Origin: Homalodisca vitripennis
Taxonomy: Eukaryota > Arthropoda > Insecta > Hemiptera > Cicadellidae
Assembly: GCF_021130785.1 (NCBI RefSeq)
Contig: NC_060207.1
Span: 2,750,501 to 2,814,500 of the forward strand
Reading direction: 5' to 3'
Length of the DNA stretch: 64,000 bases
Shown: positions 33,985-46,340 of the stretch, in pieces
How positions within the stretch are numbered: position 1 is the stretch's first letter
How the letters are laid out: every line of letters starts with the position of its first letter
Notes under the pieces: model-generated
Database searches by the model: none
The model's input: only the letters and a program-made list of their open reading frames with translations
Told to the model about the DNA's origin: nothing
Made by a program: the position numbers and the translations under genes

Positions 33985-34717
33985 TCCATCTAGAACACCC
34001 CATCCACTTGGATCCAAACGCAGAGTATTATATGGCTCTTGTAGGATTTTACACTGAGAACAACATATACAACTTGTTGCAACATGCAAAAGTCTATTTT
34101 TGGGACTTGGAAATATATTTCATTCCGAAACCACCGATACTTCAATGCGGTTACTGGATCATTGAACAACTTGAAAAGAGTTTTAGAGATTACATACAAT
34201 CCTTGAATCTTAGTGAAAATTCTGACGATTTCAAGATCTTTAAAGATGGTAACAAAATATAAATTAATTCTCCAATTAAATTCTACTTGGATAAAACCGT
34301 TAGTGATCTCTTAGGTTTTTAAAAATCTGATGCAGCAAACTTAGAAAAAGAATCGTCTTACCTCAACTCAAATGAAAATCTAATTGCATCGAATCCACCG
34401 AATCTCAGAGCCGTTCATGTCACTGCAATATTGTCAACAACAGTCTTGTCACTCTTGATGTTCACTGTCACAAACATTTGGAGACAGCCATCCTCTACTC
34501 CTTTTCCCCTAATGTACCACACGGCTACAAAATATCTGAATCACCTCAAGAAAAAAACTACATACCTATACGGAGCGGTTTACGAAAGATTCAACAGATC
34601 ACAATCACACTTGTAGACCAAAACAACCAACTGCTCCAGACCAATCATGTAAACAACATCGTCTATTTAGATCTAATCAGTAAATCACAAACACATACAT
34701 ACTTACAATTGTGGTAA
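33985..34717 (+). pseudogene. Polinton penton-like minor capsid protein
   Basis: The recognised landmarks of this arthropod Polinton family are all present: PIHLDPNAEYYMALVGFYTE at the start, CGYWIIEQLEKSFRDYI, VSDLLGF (about 34300-34318), then in the next frame YSFSPNVPHGYKISESPQEK, YIPIRSGL and ITITLVDQNNQLL. It probably forms the vertices of the capsid as a single jelly roll. Stops occur at 34260-34262 and about 34319, with a frame change near 34440. The last stop (34715-34717) is only 14 bp from the right TIR, so this is the terminal gene. Confidence 0.85.
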
Positions 34718-34731
34718 ATAAACACACGCAC

Positions 34732-34975
34732 GGTGTCTCACACGGCGCGGTGGCGGTGACGGGAAAGCGATGAGATGCGCGGTGATTCGTGCGGCGCGGT
34801 GGTGACCATCCTCGTCTCTGGTGCGTCGCAAAACCATAGATCCATGCAAACCCACTCTCACACTCTTAGTCGCTGAACCGCTTTCTAACAATTCTGTCCC
34901 AGAATCGGTCTCACATGGTTTGTCCCAGAACCGGTCTCAGGTGGTTTGTCCCAGAACCACCAATAGTATACTACT
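34732..34975. repeat. Polinton right terminal inverted repeat
   Basis: Reverse complement of 4517-4760, ending CAATAGTATACTACT. Three GGGACA-type subrepeats are also present here (complement of about 34880-34960). Confidence 0.93.
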
Positions 34976-34981
34976 CAAATA

Positions 34982-37900
34982 GTTTCGTGGTTTAATGAAA
35001 AAAATAAAACTTTTAAATTTCAAAGGCGTTAAAATAGGATACAGCATGATGAACCATTTCTTTAAAACTTCCTAACTTATACCCATTTTAACTTTTTCAA
35101 AATCTTTAGTATTAGAGGGATGAGCTAAAATAATTAAATATATTTCTGTGGAATATAGTATGAACGAACATTTATGGCAAAATTATGGGTTTCATTAGGA
35201 AATACTTGGTTTTATATAAAACCCAAATTCTATTTTATATTGTTCCACATTATTTAAACAGTAAAATATATCTAAAAATAAATATCAATCCTTTTTTTCT
35301 GTAAAACAGAGTATTACAAAAGGTCAAGACATCTAGGACCTTATTTGATAAAAGAAACTGAAACCTGGAACCTTTTGTTTTGGTAAATATTTTTTCCTTA
35401 AATTAGATTACTTTCTTTTAAACAAATAGCCTATATGTAATATATGGAGTTTTCATTTTATTTCATTCCTATAACTCTACCCGTTCACTTAATATACATT
35501 TAAGACACCATATTTTATTCACTGTATTTGTATTAGTCAATTGCATCATATATGAAAATAAATATAAATATTGTACCATAAATATATCATAAATAGTAAT
35601 CAGTTATTTATCGCATGAAAGAGCAGATTACCATATGGATCACAGCATCCAAAAGTGATATACAAGAAGGTCCAAACATAGGTAGTTTATGACACCAGTC
35701 TATAATATGTGCGTAAATTAGGAACGCAAAAATATACAAGCAAGAAACAACAACTGTTAAACTTTAGTTCCCATCAGCTAACAATTAACATCTGTCTTCA
35801 ACTCATTGACACCTCTAAATGTGAATAGGAACAATACATTTTACTATGGAAATGCAGCAGTCACAACTTTAATATATCATTTTAAACAACCTAACTAGCA
35901 TAAAACAATTGTTAATACACTTTGGTTCAGAAAAGAATGCAAAATCGTCCATCAATGTAGTCTTCAAATAATAAGTACGTGTATAAAATATTAATGGATT
36001 ATGTAATAGTTTGATAGAATAGACAATGCACACTTTAATACTTTTATATTTCTTAATAAATTGCATCAGATTTCAGAGATAAATGAAATTGCTTTAGGTG
36101 TTTTCGTTGTTTACAGTATTTAGTTCACAACTATTATTCACAATCATGCCAATAAGTTTCTCAAGGAAAGTGTACCCAACATTTCAGGTTATTGGTATTT
36201 CTTTAATAGTTTTTCAATCTTTAAGTAGTAGATCGGTGGGACTGTCAACCACTTCTCGGCATATTTCAAACACAAACTTTTGCAATATTCGAAGAAGGTA
36301 AACTTCTATATGAAGTTGCAGCACATCATATAGATTAGATGTTCATCGTCAGAAACACACTAAACTGCTTTCTGTTCTGTTAAAAATATCAAGAGAACGT
36401 TTGTAGCAAATCAATATTAAAGACTTATATTCCGTTAAACAATTTTATCTACAAATTTAAAAGACATAATATTAAATAAAATTATTTTTGTAAAAAGCTT
36501 TTTGTTTACTTTCTTTCGTTTTTTCCTTTTGCTTTTATTTTAAATTTTAAAATTGAACAATTCTTTTTTTTCATACTGATTTTGACTTAGAGATTTTTTT
36601 AAATCTTAGAATATGTTTATATAATATTTTCCCTATAATAAACATCTGTATATAAGACACTCTAAATGATGGGAAAGGTTTTCAAAATACACAATGTGAT
36701 TAATCCTCTTTCAAAGTTGTAAACAAAGTTCAAATCTCTGGTGGATTTTGTGTATTACTAGCAGAATTCAGACAATATTTGTATAATATTCTTCAGATGT
36801 GGTCTGTAGAAATATCTCCAAAATATAAATAACATATGTTACATCCTAACTATAGTTAACTAAATGTGTAGCATATTTAACAAAACAAACCTTTGCAATC
36901 AGAAGTAGGTTTTTAACTTCCTGATTTTGTGAAACAGAACAAGCATGTAGGTTACAAGGTTTCACTCTAAGACGGTTTATAGTTTTGTATAATTCATCAA
37001 TCACCAGGCTCTCAGCTTCTTTACGTCTGACATAAATATGATATATTTTTATGCCAAGGATCGTGGAAGGGTCATTTATGACCGACACTAAAATAAATGG
37101 TATTACAGCCCATTGACACGAAATTAATTATACAATATTTTTGCAGGCAAAGAAAAGACTATGACATCATACCTTCCATCTACACCATACCTTTCCATCA
37201 ATATTGAAAAGTGTCACTCCTTCTTATGTTTATAAAACCTAAAAGCACAGTTTATGATCTAAAGAGCGAAACAATTGTGATTTTTTTACCAAAAATGTTT
37301 CAGGTTTGGACCGTACTGTAGGCTAAGTTTCACATACACGAGTGTATACATACATATCATTGACTAATCGCTCATAAGTATTCTGCTTGATATTTAGTGA
37401 AACTAACTTACATATAACATTTAAGTTCTACATAAATATCAGGTGGATTAGTACATGATGTTTATTTTTGCAACATTAATTTAATTGAAATTGTCAGAAG
37501 GTACAACCATGAAATTTAACCATATACCTTAACGAACTGGAAATGATTTCCCCTCTGTCTTAGATAGTAGTATGTATTCATTTTCTAAAATGTATACAAC
37601 AGAATTAATATGACTACCTAACTTTACATTATATGTCCTTAACATATCATAAAACACCGTTTACAAGCACTTTGAATTTTTTTACTATCGTGACACCTTA
37701 TTATCAATAGCTAAAAATTATGTGTGTACAATATTTACTTAGTATTACTATTAGGTACTCATTTACTGATTTTTATATTACTTTTGATATTTACTTCTGT
37801 ATTCTATTATTATTACTAATACTTTCTGTTACTAGTTTGTAGAACTGAAAAATAATAAAATTGTATGTAAAAATTTTAGTTTGACTATTTATATTTGGTC

Positions 37901-38240
37901 ATCTAGTATTTAGAATCCACATCATACATATAGTGTAAACAAAGTGTTAATTAACTTATTTTGCCTACTACTACTCCCCCTAATATATGATCTACAAGGT
38001 ATTAAAACGTACCGTGTTTGTCGTATAAACATTATAATTTAAAAGAAACGAAAACCCCTTTATTAACTTTAGAGGAAAATATCTTGGATTAGGCCTATAT
38101 ACTTTGCTGGTATTTCAAGTTTTCAACCTTAACTTAACTTAACACACAACTATGTAAAGTATCACCTGTTCGCAGATGAAACTCAGGACGTGGTGTAGCT
38201 GGCTTTAGAAGGATTAAAGCCTACTTAAGATTCAAAGCTG
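34982..38240. other. AT-rich DNA without a recognisable gene
   Basis: Only short AT-driven frames. The 80-codon minus frame at 36846-37088 resembles nothing I know. No exon-like conservation, RNA gene or repeat family is apparent. Confidence 0.5.
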
Positions 38241-38249
38241 CACTTTCAT

Positions 38250-40250
38250 GTGGCGCCCCGTCTCTAACGATAAGTATCACTCGCGCTTTACCGACGGTAC
38301 ACCTAGAGAACTGCTTCTACATTCCTGCCAACGCATGTCTTGTATACATCACTCAGCAGTTTGTAAGATTTACACTTGTACCACTGAGTCACTAACGATA
38401 AGTATCACTCGCGCTTTACCGACGGTACACCTAGAGAACTGCTTCTACATTCCTGCCAACGCATGTCTTGTATACACCATTCAGCAGTTTGTATAATTTA
38501 CACTTGTACCACTCAGTCACTAACAATAAGTATCACTCACGCTTTACCGACGGTACACCTATAGAACTGCTTCTACATTCCTGTTAACGCATGCCTTGTA
38601 CACACCATTCAGCAGTTTGTATAATTTACACTTGTACCACTCAGTCACTAACAATAAGTATCACTCACGCTTTACCGACGGTACACCTATAGAACTGCTT
38701 CTACATTCCTGTCAACGCATGCCTTGTACACACCATTCAGCAGTTTGTATAATTTACACTTGTACCACTCAGTCACTAACAATAAGTATCACTCACGCTT
38801 TACCGACGGTACACCTATAGAACTGCTTCTACATTCCTGTTAACGCATGCCTTGTACACACCATTCAGCAGTTTGTATAATTTACACTTGTACCACCTGA
38901 TCACTAACGATAAGTATCACTCGCGCTTTACCGACGGTACACCTATAGAACTGCTTCTACATTCCTGCCAACGCATGTCTTGTATACACCATTCAGCAGT
39001 TTGTATAATTTACACTTGTACCACTCAGTCACTAACAATAAGTATCACTCTACCGACGGTACACTATAGAACTGCTTCTACATTCCTGCCAACGCATGTC
39101 TTGAATACACCATTCAGCAGTTTGTATAATTTACACTTGTAAACTCAGTCACTAACAATAAGTATCACTACCGACGGTACACCTATAGAACTGCTTTCTA
39201 CATTCCTGTTAACGCATGCCTAGTACACACCATTCAGCAGTTTGTATAATTTACACTTGTACCACTCAGTCACTAACAATAAGTATCACTCACGCTTTAC
39301 CGACGGTACACCTATAGAACTGCTTCTACATTCCTGTCAACGCATGCCTTGTACACACCATTCAGCAGTTTGTATAATTTACACTTGTACCACTCAGTCA
39401 CTAACAATAAGTATCACTCACGCTTTACCGACGGTACACCTATAGAACTGCTTCTACATTCCTGTTAACGCATGCCTTGTACACACCATTCAGCAGTTTG
39501 TATAATTTACACTTGTACCACCGAGTTACTAACGATAAGTATCACTCGCGCTTTACCGACGGTACACCTATAGAACTGCTTCTACATTCCTGTTAACGCA
39601 TGCCTTGTACACACCATTCAGCAGTTTGTATAATTTACACTTGTACCACTGAGTCACTAACAATAAGTATCACTCACGCTTTACCGACGGTACACCTATA
39701 GAACTGCTTCTACATTCCTGTTAACGCATGCCTAGTACACACCATTCAGCAGTTTGTATGAATTATACTTGTACCACCGAGTTACTAACAATAAGTATCA
39801 CTCACGCTTTACCGACGGTACACCTATAGAACTGCTTCTACATTCCTGTTAACGCATGCCTAGTACACACCATTCAGCAGTTTGTATGAATTATACTTGT
39901 ACCACCGAGTTACTAACGATAAGTATCACTCGCGCTTTACCGACGGTACACCTAGAGAACTGTTTCTACATTCCTGCCAACGCATGCCTTGTACACACCA
40001 CTCAGTAGTTTGTATGATTTACACTTGTACCACCGAGTCACTAACGATAAGTATCAATCGTGCTTTACCGACGGTACACCTAGAGACCTGCTTCTACATT
40101 CCCGCCAACGCAAGTTTTGTACAAATAACCCAGCATTTTGTATGTTTTACACCTGTACCATTAGGTCACTAACGATATTATAACTCCCACTTTTTCCAAA
40201 GGTACACCTAAACTGCTTCAACATTCCCGCTAACCCAAGGCTTGTACACA
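38250..40250. repeat. 128-bp tandem satellite, about 16 units
   Basis: The unit is marked by TTTACCGACGGTACACCTA, CATTCCTGTTAACGCATGCC and CAGCAGTTTGTATAATTTAC. Starts at 38513, 38641 and 38769 show a 128-bp period. Two main variants (CTCGCGC/CCTAGAG and CTCACGC/CCTATAG) are grouped along the array, and outer units at both ends are the most diverged, typical of unequal exchange. Short deletions hit units near 39050 and 39165. Confidence 0.95.
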
Positions 40251-40465
40251 TAAAAAACAAATGCGAGAATACGGTTATCGATATAGTTTGTATCAATTTT
40301 TTGAACAGGATAGTTCTATAATAACCCTATATTTATATATTATTTATAAATTATATTTATTATATTAAGCTCATGACCACGTTTTTTGGACCACTGCAAT
40401 TTAATTTGGATAAACAGCACATTTTATCATTACGTCAAATTTTAATTCCTGATACTTTTTTATAT

Positions 40466-40466
<1 letters not shown>

Positions 40467-40535
<69 letters not shown>
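40467..40535. repeat. (AG)n microsatellite
   Basis: About 34 uninterrupted AG repeats. It directly abuts the 3' end of the minus-strand retrotransposon, whose last bases read AAATAAAGATTCTTTCTCTC on that strand, so it likely grew from the element tail. Confidence 0.97.
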
Positions 40536-40539
<4 letters not shown>

Positions 40540-43030
40540 ATCTTTATTTACAAAATCCTTAAGATTTGAAATGGCGTCAATATAACAAAATTTACAAACA
40601 TTTGAAGATTAATAGTCATTCAGATTAAAGCTACTCCTATTCAGAAATTCAGCAACCGTGTAGAATGGCCGCGCAGACAACCAAGTTTTCAGACAAGTCT
40701 TCAATTTGACCAGATCCAGCACCTTCTTGAGCTCCTCGGGCAGCGTATTAAAGAACTTTGCTCCAAGGTATGACGGCTTTCTCTCGAAGAGCTTTGTACG
40801 ATGGTAAGGGAGATTGTAATTATGAGCAAATCTTGTGTTGCGGTCATGTATATTAGCATTTTTAGGCAGTCCCCCTTTCACTGACAGAAGAATAACTTCA
40901 TACACAAATAAAAACACCGCGGTCAAAATGTTCTTCTCCAGAAAAACTCTCCTACAGCTTTCTCTCGCTTCCAGGCTTGCCATGAGTCTCATAGCCCTTT
41001 TCTGGAGAATCATCACTCTTTCGAGATTGTTTATTGAAGAGCCACCACACAACACAATTCCATATCTCATACTGCTCTCAAACAGCGCATGGTAAGCAAC
41101 CATCACAGCCTCCGGTGTACCTATTGCAGTAGTCCTCCTGATTGCAAAAATGGCACCATTAAGCCGGTGACATAGAGAATCTACATGTTCTCGCCAGGTA
41201 AGACCATCATCTATTACTAAACCAAGATGTAAGGTTGAATTATGTGTTTTAAGATTAGGTAATCCACCTATATCATCCTTACGACGTCCAAACATAAGCT
41301 GCTTAGTTTTTTCTTCGTTGAAGACAAGGTCGTTGTTGTGTCAATATTCGAGAGCACTATTCAATGCTATAAAAGAATCAAATTCCAGTTTTTCCAGACA
41401 TCTACCAGCAGAAACTACGACTGTGTCGTCAGCGTACATGAATGAGCTTCCGTAAGGACTGATGTAGGAAGGAAGATCGTTTGTGAAAAGGATGAAAATC
41501 ACAGGGCCAAGCACTGAGCCTTGGGGAACTCCTCTTGACACAGAACGTTGGCTGGATCTTATGAAAGTCATTTCACTTTTGGCCACATGCTGCACTTCAA
41601 CGACTTGATAGCTGTCCTTCAGATAACTGGAGAACCACTGCAAAGCTGCTTCCTTTATTCCCAATGACGAGAGCTTCAACGGGATGAGAGCGTGGTCCAA
41701 GCAATCAAATGCCTTACACAGATCCAGAAAGAATCCAGTTACGTTGCTTCCATCTTCGATCCTGTCCGTCAGATGTTCTACCAAGCTCACCAAAGCTGTA
41801 ACAGTAGACTTCCCCCGAACGAACCCGTGCTGACTCTCATTGAGGAGTCTGTTTTCCTCAAGGTGGTGAAGTAACCGCAAGAGGACTGCCTTCTCAAGCA
41901 ACTTTGAAAAAGCAGGGAGCAAAGAGATTGGCCTATAGTTACGCATGTCATCTTTTTTCCATGCTTGTGAAGCGGTATTACCTTTGAAACTTTCATTTTC
42001 TGAGGAAAAATCCCTTGTCGCAGTGAAAGGTTGAAGATGTGCAGTAGGGGTTTCCTGAGTTCCTCAGAACAGAATTTCACAATCTTTGTAGATGTCTCGT
42101 CGAGACCCGATGAAGTCTTTATTTTCAGTGATCCAATGATCTTCTTCAATTCATGGTCGGTCACTGACGATAATTCTTTGAGCTCAGGGAGATTCACTTG
42201 CTCGTTTATCTAATACAAATATCTTGTTAGGTAAAGAAGGCCTCGGAGGATTAAGCTTCATGGTTTCATCAGCAATAGTTGTGAAGTACTCATTAAAATG
42301 ATCAGCTACTTTCATTGGGTCTTCTACTTTTTCTCCGTCCACTGATAGGGTTAAGCATAACGCATTACTTCCCTTCTTCATTTTACGTTCACTGTTTATG
42401 ACGTCCCAAACGGCTTTACTTTTATTATCTGAGGATAATATATGTTCGGAACTATGATCAAGTCGAAGGTATCTCAGTTTCAGATCATATAACTTCTTGA
42501 AGTTATTTGCCAACTGCTTGTCTCTCACATCATTCGTCAATAGGTAGAGATTGTTAGCCCGCAAGTATTCCTCCTTCAGCTTCCTGGCCTCTGAGTCATA
42601 GATGATCTTTCGTGATTTCATATGTCTTCTCGTCTTCTTCCTTGGACAGGTTGAATCAAGTACCAGACTGACAGAGTATGTAAATAGGTTGTAGGCCTCC
42701 CCAACATCGTCAATACTCAATACGTCATGCCAGGATAAATCAGACAACAGTTGTTTCAATTGGAGGAGATTAATGACGTTTAAGTGTCGCCTGGTTGAAC
42801 AAATCGAGTTAGCGCAGGACACTGGCAGTGTCAATCTGCACAACTGTGCAGTGTGATCAGAGATCCCAGTGTTGATGATCTGGACGTCCGTTTCGTCAGA
42901 GCGGAGGTTTGTGCAGACTGCATCAATTGAAGTCGCAGTTATTCTTCTCGTTTGAGATGAAGAGCTGGTGGACTGATTTCTTACTGTGACAGCTATTCTA
43001 GTCGCGGGTAGATGTACTCTCTTGATGTCA
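40540..43030 (-). mobile_element. CR1/Jockey-type non-LTR retrotransposon, 5'-truncated
   Basis: Minus-strand element with the end of the endonuclease, a full RT and the C-terminal region, then an AATAAA-like signal and the CT repeat tail. The 5' edge falls inside the endonuclease near 43030. Sequence differs from the copy inside the Polinton, so it is another family. Decay is modest: four frames cover the whole coding part. Confidence 0.9.
40609..43010 (-). pseudogene. ORF2 endonuclease end and reverse transcriptase
   Basis: Reading down from 43010: a SIDAVCTNL segment and GISDHTAQLCRL (the endonuclease SDH motif), then the linker frame 42843-42184 (basic, KTRRHMKSRKIIYDSEARKL). The RT begins in 42197-41787 and continues in 41946-41341: RNYRPISLLPAFSKLLEKAV, NESQHGFVRGKSTV, DLCKAFDCLDH, SRGVPQGSVLGPVIFILFTN and the catalytic MYADDTVV. 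The frame 41295-40609 is the C-terminal part (LGLVIDDGLTWREHVDSLC, ILQKRAMRLM, FNTLPEELK). It breaks by frameshift near 42190, 41945 and 41340. RT catalytic residues are intact. Confidence 0.93.
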
Positions 43031-43484
43031 AATGAAGTAAGTAATTAGCCTACTTATTAAAAGAATTTTTTTATCTCCTGTAGATTAAAAGAATGTTGCG
43101 ACCTATATTATTTATTGAACGCCAATAAATTTTTGGTGGAGCGTTAGTGAAGCCTATACTCAAAGTGCTGGAAAACTTTATTCCTGGTTATTGGCTTGAC
43201 CGAACAATGTCTCAAGAATAACGGACACGTCACTTTGACAATTGTCAGGAAGCTTCAGTTCAATACAATTTACATCGAATTTATTGATGAGGTACATAAC
43301 TAAATGCGATTTGGCTGAGCGTTATCAATTATTTTAATGGTTAAGTTGTGAAATAAATAAATTTTCAAAAAAACTGATTAAAACCATTAGCCATCTTAAC
43401 GTGTGGCATTTATCATGACAAAATGCTTCCAGATCTGATATGCTTTATCCAACCTCAGCGAAGGTGCTACGCGATATTTGGTGT
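43031..43484. other. Unclassified spacer
   Basis: Moderately AT-rich. No coding frame, RNA gene or repeat copy recognised. Confidence 0.4.
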
Positions 43485-43985
43485 AGCTTACACCTACCTT
43501 ATAATAGAATCTGGATAGTATCTAAGACTGACTCTACCTAATAGAAGAATCTGGACAGTATCCGAGACTTTTAAGATTCTACCTCATAGAGGAATTTGGA
43601 CCGTATCCAAGATAGTTAAGGCTCTACGTTATAGAGAAATCAGGACAGTATCCAAGACTGTTAAGATTCTACCTTATAGAAGAATCTGGACAGTATCCGA
43701 GACTTTTAACCTTCTACCTCATAGAGGAATTTGGACCGTATCCAAGATAGTTAAGGCTCTACGTTATAGAGAAATCAGGACAGTATCCAAGACTGTTAAG
43801 ATTCTACCTTATAGAAGAATCTGGACAGTATCCGAGACTTTTAACCTTCTACCTCATAGAGGAATTTGGACCGTATCCAAGATAGTTAAGGCTCTACGTT
43901 ATAGAGAAATCAGGACAGTATCCAAGACTGTTAAGATTCTACCTTATAGAAGAATCTGGACAGGATCCGAGACTGTAAAGATTCT
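43485..43985. repeat. 45-bp minisatellite in a 135-bp higher-order repeat
   Basis: Monomers of about 45 bp, for example TTAAGATTCTACCTTATAGA followed by AGAATCTGGACAGTATCCGA. Three monomer types alternate. The marker AGAATCTGG recurs at 43681, 43816 and 43951, exactly 135 bp apart, giving about three higher-order units plus diverged edges. Confidence 0.92.
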
Positions 43986-44530
43986 TGGCTTAACACTGGA
44001 CACACAATTAACCTTTTAAAATTACGTTAGGACTGTGGCTCTTAGCACAATGTGCAGATTAAGAATTCTGTTTAGACTAAGGGGGTGCTCAAAGAGCAAC
44101 CCATGTTAAAAATTGTCTACAGGTTTTTTTACCTTCATGCAGTACGCTCTTCCAGTCTTCGGAGGTAGACTATCCCTTGACAACACTGTCTCTCTTCAAA
44201 GGCTGCAAAACTCTGCTAATCGGTTTGTATAGGTCTTAGAAAACTTCACCATGTCAGTCAATCTACAAAAACAGCTAAAACGCTTCTTTCTAATAAAACA
44301 CATCTTTTGTAACTTGTTAACTTAGTGGCACGCTTAATCCACAAGGGTTTACTGCCTGGTACACCCCCTTCCTTTAGGAACATGCTGCAGGCTCGTTCAG
44401 AGATTATAGAACGTTGCACACGAAAGGACAACATGCTGCAGGCTCGTTCTGAGATTATCGAATGTTACACACGACATTCTTTATTGAGTAGTTAGTTTCG
44501 CGTTATAGAAGGCTTCTTGATGTGCATGCT
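43970..44530 (+). mobile_element. Non-LTR retrotransposon C-terminal RT fragment
   Basis: Plus strand. Reads KILGLTLDTQLTF, then CRLRILFRLRG, SLQRLQNSANRF-like and LLPGTPPSFRNMLQARSEI, the region after the RT core in CR1/Jockey elements. A roughly 48-bp segment with ACATGCTGCAGGCTCGTTC is tandemly duplicated (44380-44427 and 44429-44475). The fragment begins exactly where the 135-bp repeat array ends. Confidence 0.72.
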
Positions 44531-45708
44531 AAATATCTGTTGTATGCTAATATTACTACACATTTTATGTCACATGTGAATGTGTCATCCGATTATAATC
44601 AGGTTATTTACAAACTTATGTATTTACATAATACCAATGTAATATTTTCACCAATGCCAGACAAAATCTCAGGAAATAAGAAACACCATCCTCGACTTCA
44701 ATGTCGCTAATATATAAATCAAGCCGAACGCAATATTTCAAATCCCTTAGTTTTTTAGATATCCTGCGGATAAACATTGACAGAAATAAACATGTTCCAG
44801 GCTGTTAAGTGATTGCAACAAACTAATCAGTAGTTTTATGCTTCCTAGAACGTTTTTAACTTTATACTACATAAAGTATAATATCCACTTGGAGTATTTT
44901 TTAACAATAAGTAGATTATAAATCTTACTAATTTATAATACTTATCTAAAATTACAAACAGGTGTGTACAACATGTATATTAATTATATGTTATTAAAAA
45001 GTGATGTTTTATCACCAGCATTCTAGATTTACAATCAAGCTTAGATTTTACTCAAAGGTGATAAAAATAAAGTGCGCGAAGGATTCGGAAACTTTAGTTT
45101 CTCGGGCGGTTGAATCTGTAAAATATAAAGCCTGCTTCTTGGTCTTCTTTTTCTGTTAACAAATAAGTTTTTTAATTTTAGTGTTTTATTTCATTAAATG
45201 GAGCATAATATGCTTTAAATAAATTACTTATTATTATAGAATGATATTTATAACCAAGAAAATAACCTGCACGTCTTTGTTGAACGTATCTTACTCATAT
45301 TTGTCATGGATAGTCTGCGCTTTATATCTGTCAAGGATTGATACTAAACATTATGTAGCCTAGTAGGAGGAACCTGTAAGGGTTAAATTACAGGTTTCAA
45401 CAGCAGTTCTGGATTTTTGGTAGGTTGTTAGATTATAGAAGGTTGTTAAAATAATTTTACCCGGCAATAATTATGATTATATTAAGATAAAGATCAATTT
45501 CAGTTGATTAAATCCAATTACAACAATGAAAATAATAGTAATAATGTCGTTTGTTGTAAAATGAACTTATACAAATTTTATCAAAATCGTCCTAAATACA
45601 ACCTAACCATTCTCGCAGATAATAACCCACACCTGACCTCATTGCAACGTCTCTCTGACAGTAAACAGGTCCGGTAATACGAGTTTGTGAATGTTTTGCT
45701 TTTAATTG
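44531..45708. other. AT-rich DNA without a recognisable gene
   Basis: I see nothing I can name here. Confidence 0.45.
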
Positions 45709-46340
45709 TCCTAGCGATTCATCATAAACTCGTCACCAGAGTGAAATGCCTTTGACACTACAATGTTTTTCAACTCAGCTTTAAATCTTTGTTTCATTTT
45801 GTTGTTTAATACCATCAGACAGACTGTTGATTAGTCTTACACCAACTTGAGATGGCACATTTCTGAAATCATTTGTTTTGTGTTGTTGGACTCGAAAGTT
45901 GTCACTGTCTATAGTCTCGTGATGGTGAACACCCCCGCCTCGAACCAAGCACACCTTGATCTGGATTAAAGGATCACATCGAGAATATAGACAGAGCAAG
46001 GTCAGTAACCCCAGCCCCCTAAAAGCATCTCTGCACGACTCTGGCTCTCAAACCTGAAATCACTGTCACGGCTTTTTTTGAGCCTGAAGACCCATTCTAA
46101 CTTATGTTTTGCACGGCTGCCCCAGGGCCCAGTTCCATATCCTAGATGAGGATAAATAGGCCGACTTCAATACTGCGATGGAGTAATAGGGCCTCCATCG
46201 GCTACCTGATGGAATTTTTGCACATGCGTGGTCGACATAATTATGTCAAGTCAGATCTTCATTTAGGTATATTCCAAGGAATTTTGTCGATTGTGTTTCC
46301 TGGAGAGGAACATCATCCACAAATATCGAAGGTTTTTTTT
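45709..46340 (-). mobile_element. Non-LTR retrotransposon 3'-end fragment
   Basis: Minus strand. The frame 45999-45781 has HHHETIDSDNFRVQQHKTND and PSQVGVRLINSLSDGIK, the familiar C-terminal end of Jockey/CR1 ORF2. It continues, after a shift, with LKNIVVSKAFHSGDEF. Upstream (to about 46340) are degenerate pieces of the region just after the RT core, such as MELGPGAAVQN. Many stops, so an old fragment. Confidence 0.72.

Larger units (their letters stand above)
4517..34975 (+). mobile_element. Maverick/Polinton giant DNA transposon, complete ends, inactivated
   Basis: The element has 244-bp inverted repeats starting AGTAGTATAC, a 6-bp target duplication and the standard gene set on one strand: integrase, protein-primed DNA polymerase B, A32/FtsK-like packaging ATPase, capsid genes and adenain-like protease. 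Polintons are self-synthesising transposons whose capsid genes link them to adintoviruses, adenoviruses and virophages. Removing the non-LTR element (4.5 kb), the mariner (2.0 kb) and the gypsy/minisatellite block leaves roughly 16-18 kb, within the usual 15-20 kb. Gene order is INT, zinc fingers, PolB, ATPase, PLA2-type virion protein, major capsid, core protein, protease, fibre-like, penton-like. All large genes are broken, so the copy cannot act on its own. Confidence 0.95.

Noticed and set aside
36846..37088. 80-codon minus-strand gene
   Set aside because: No recognisable motif, no neighbours, and length expected by chance in AT-rich DNA.
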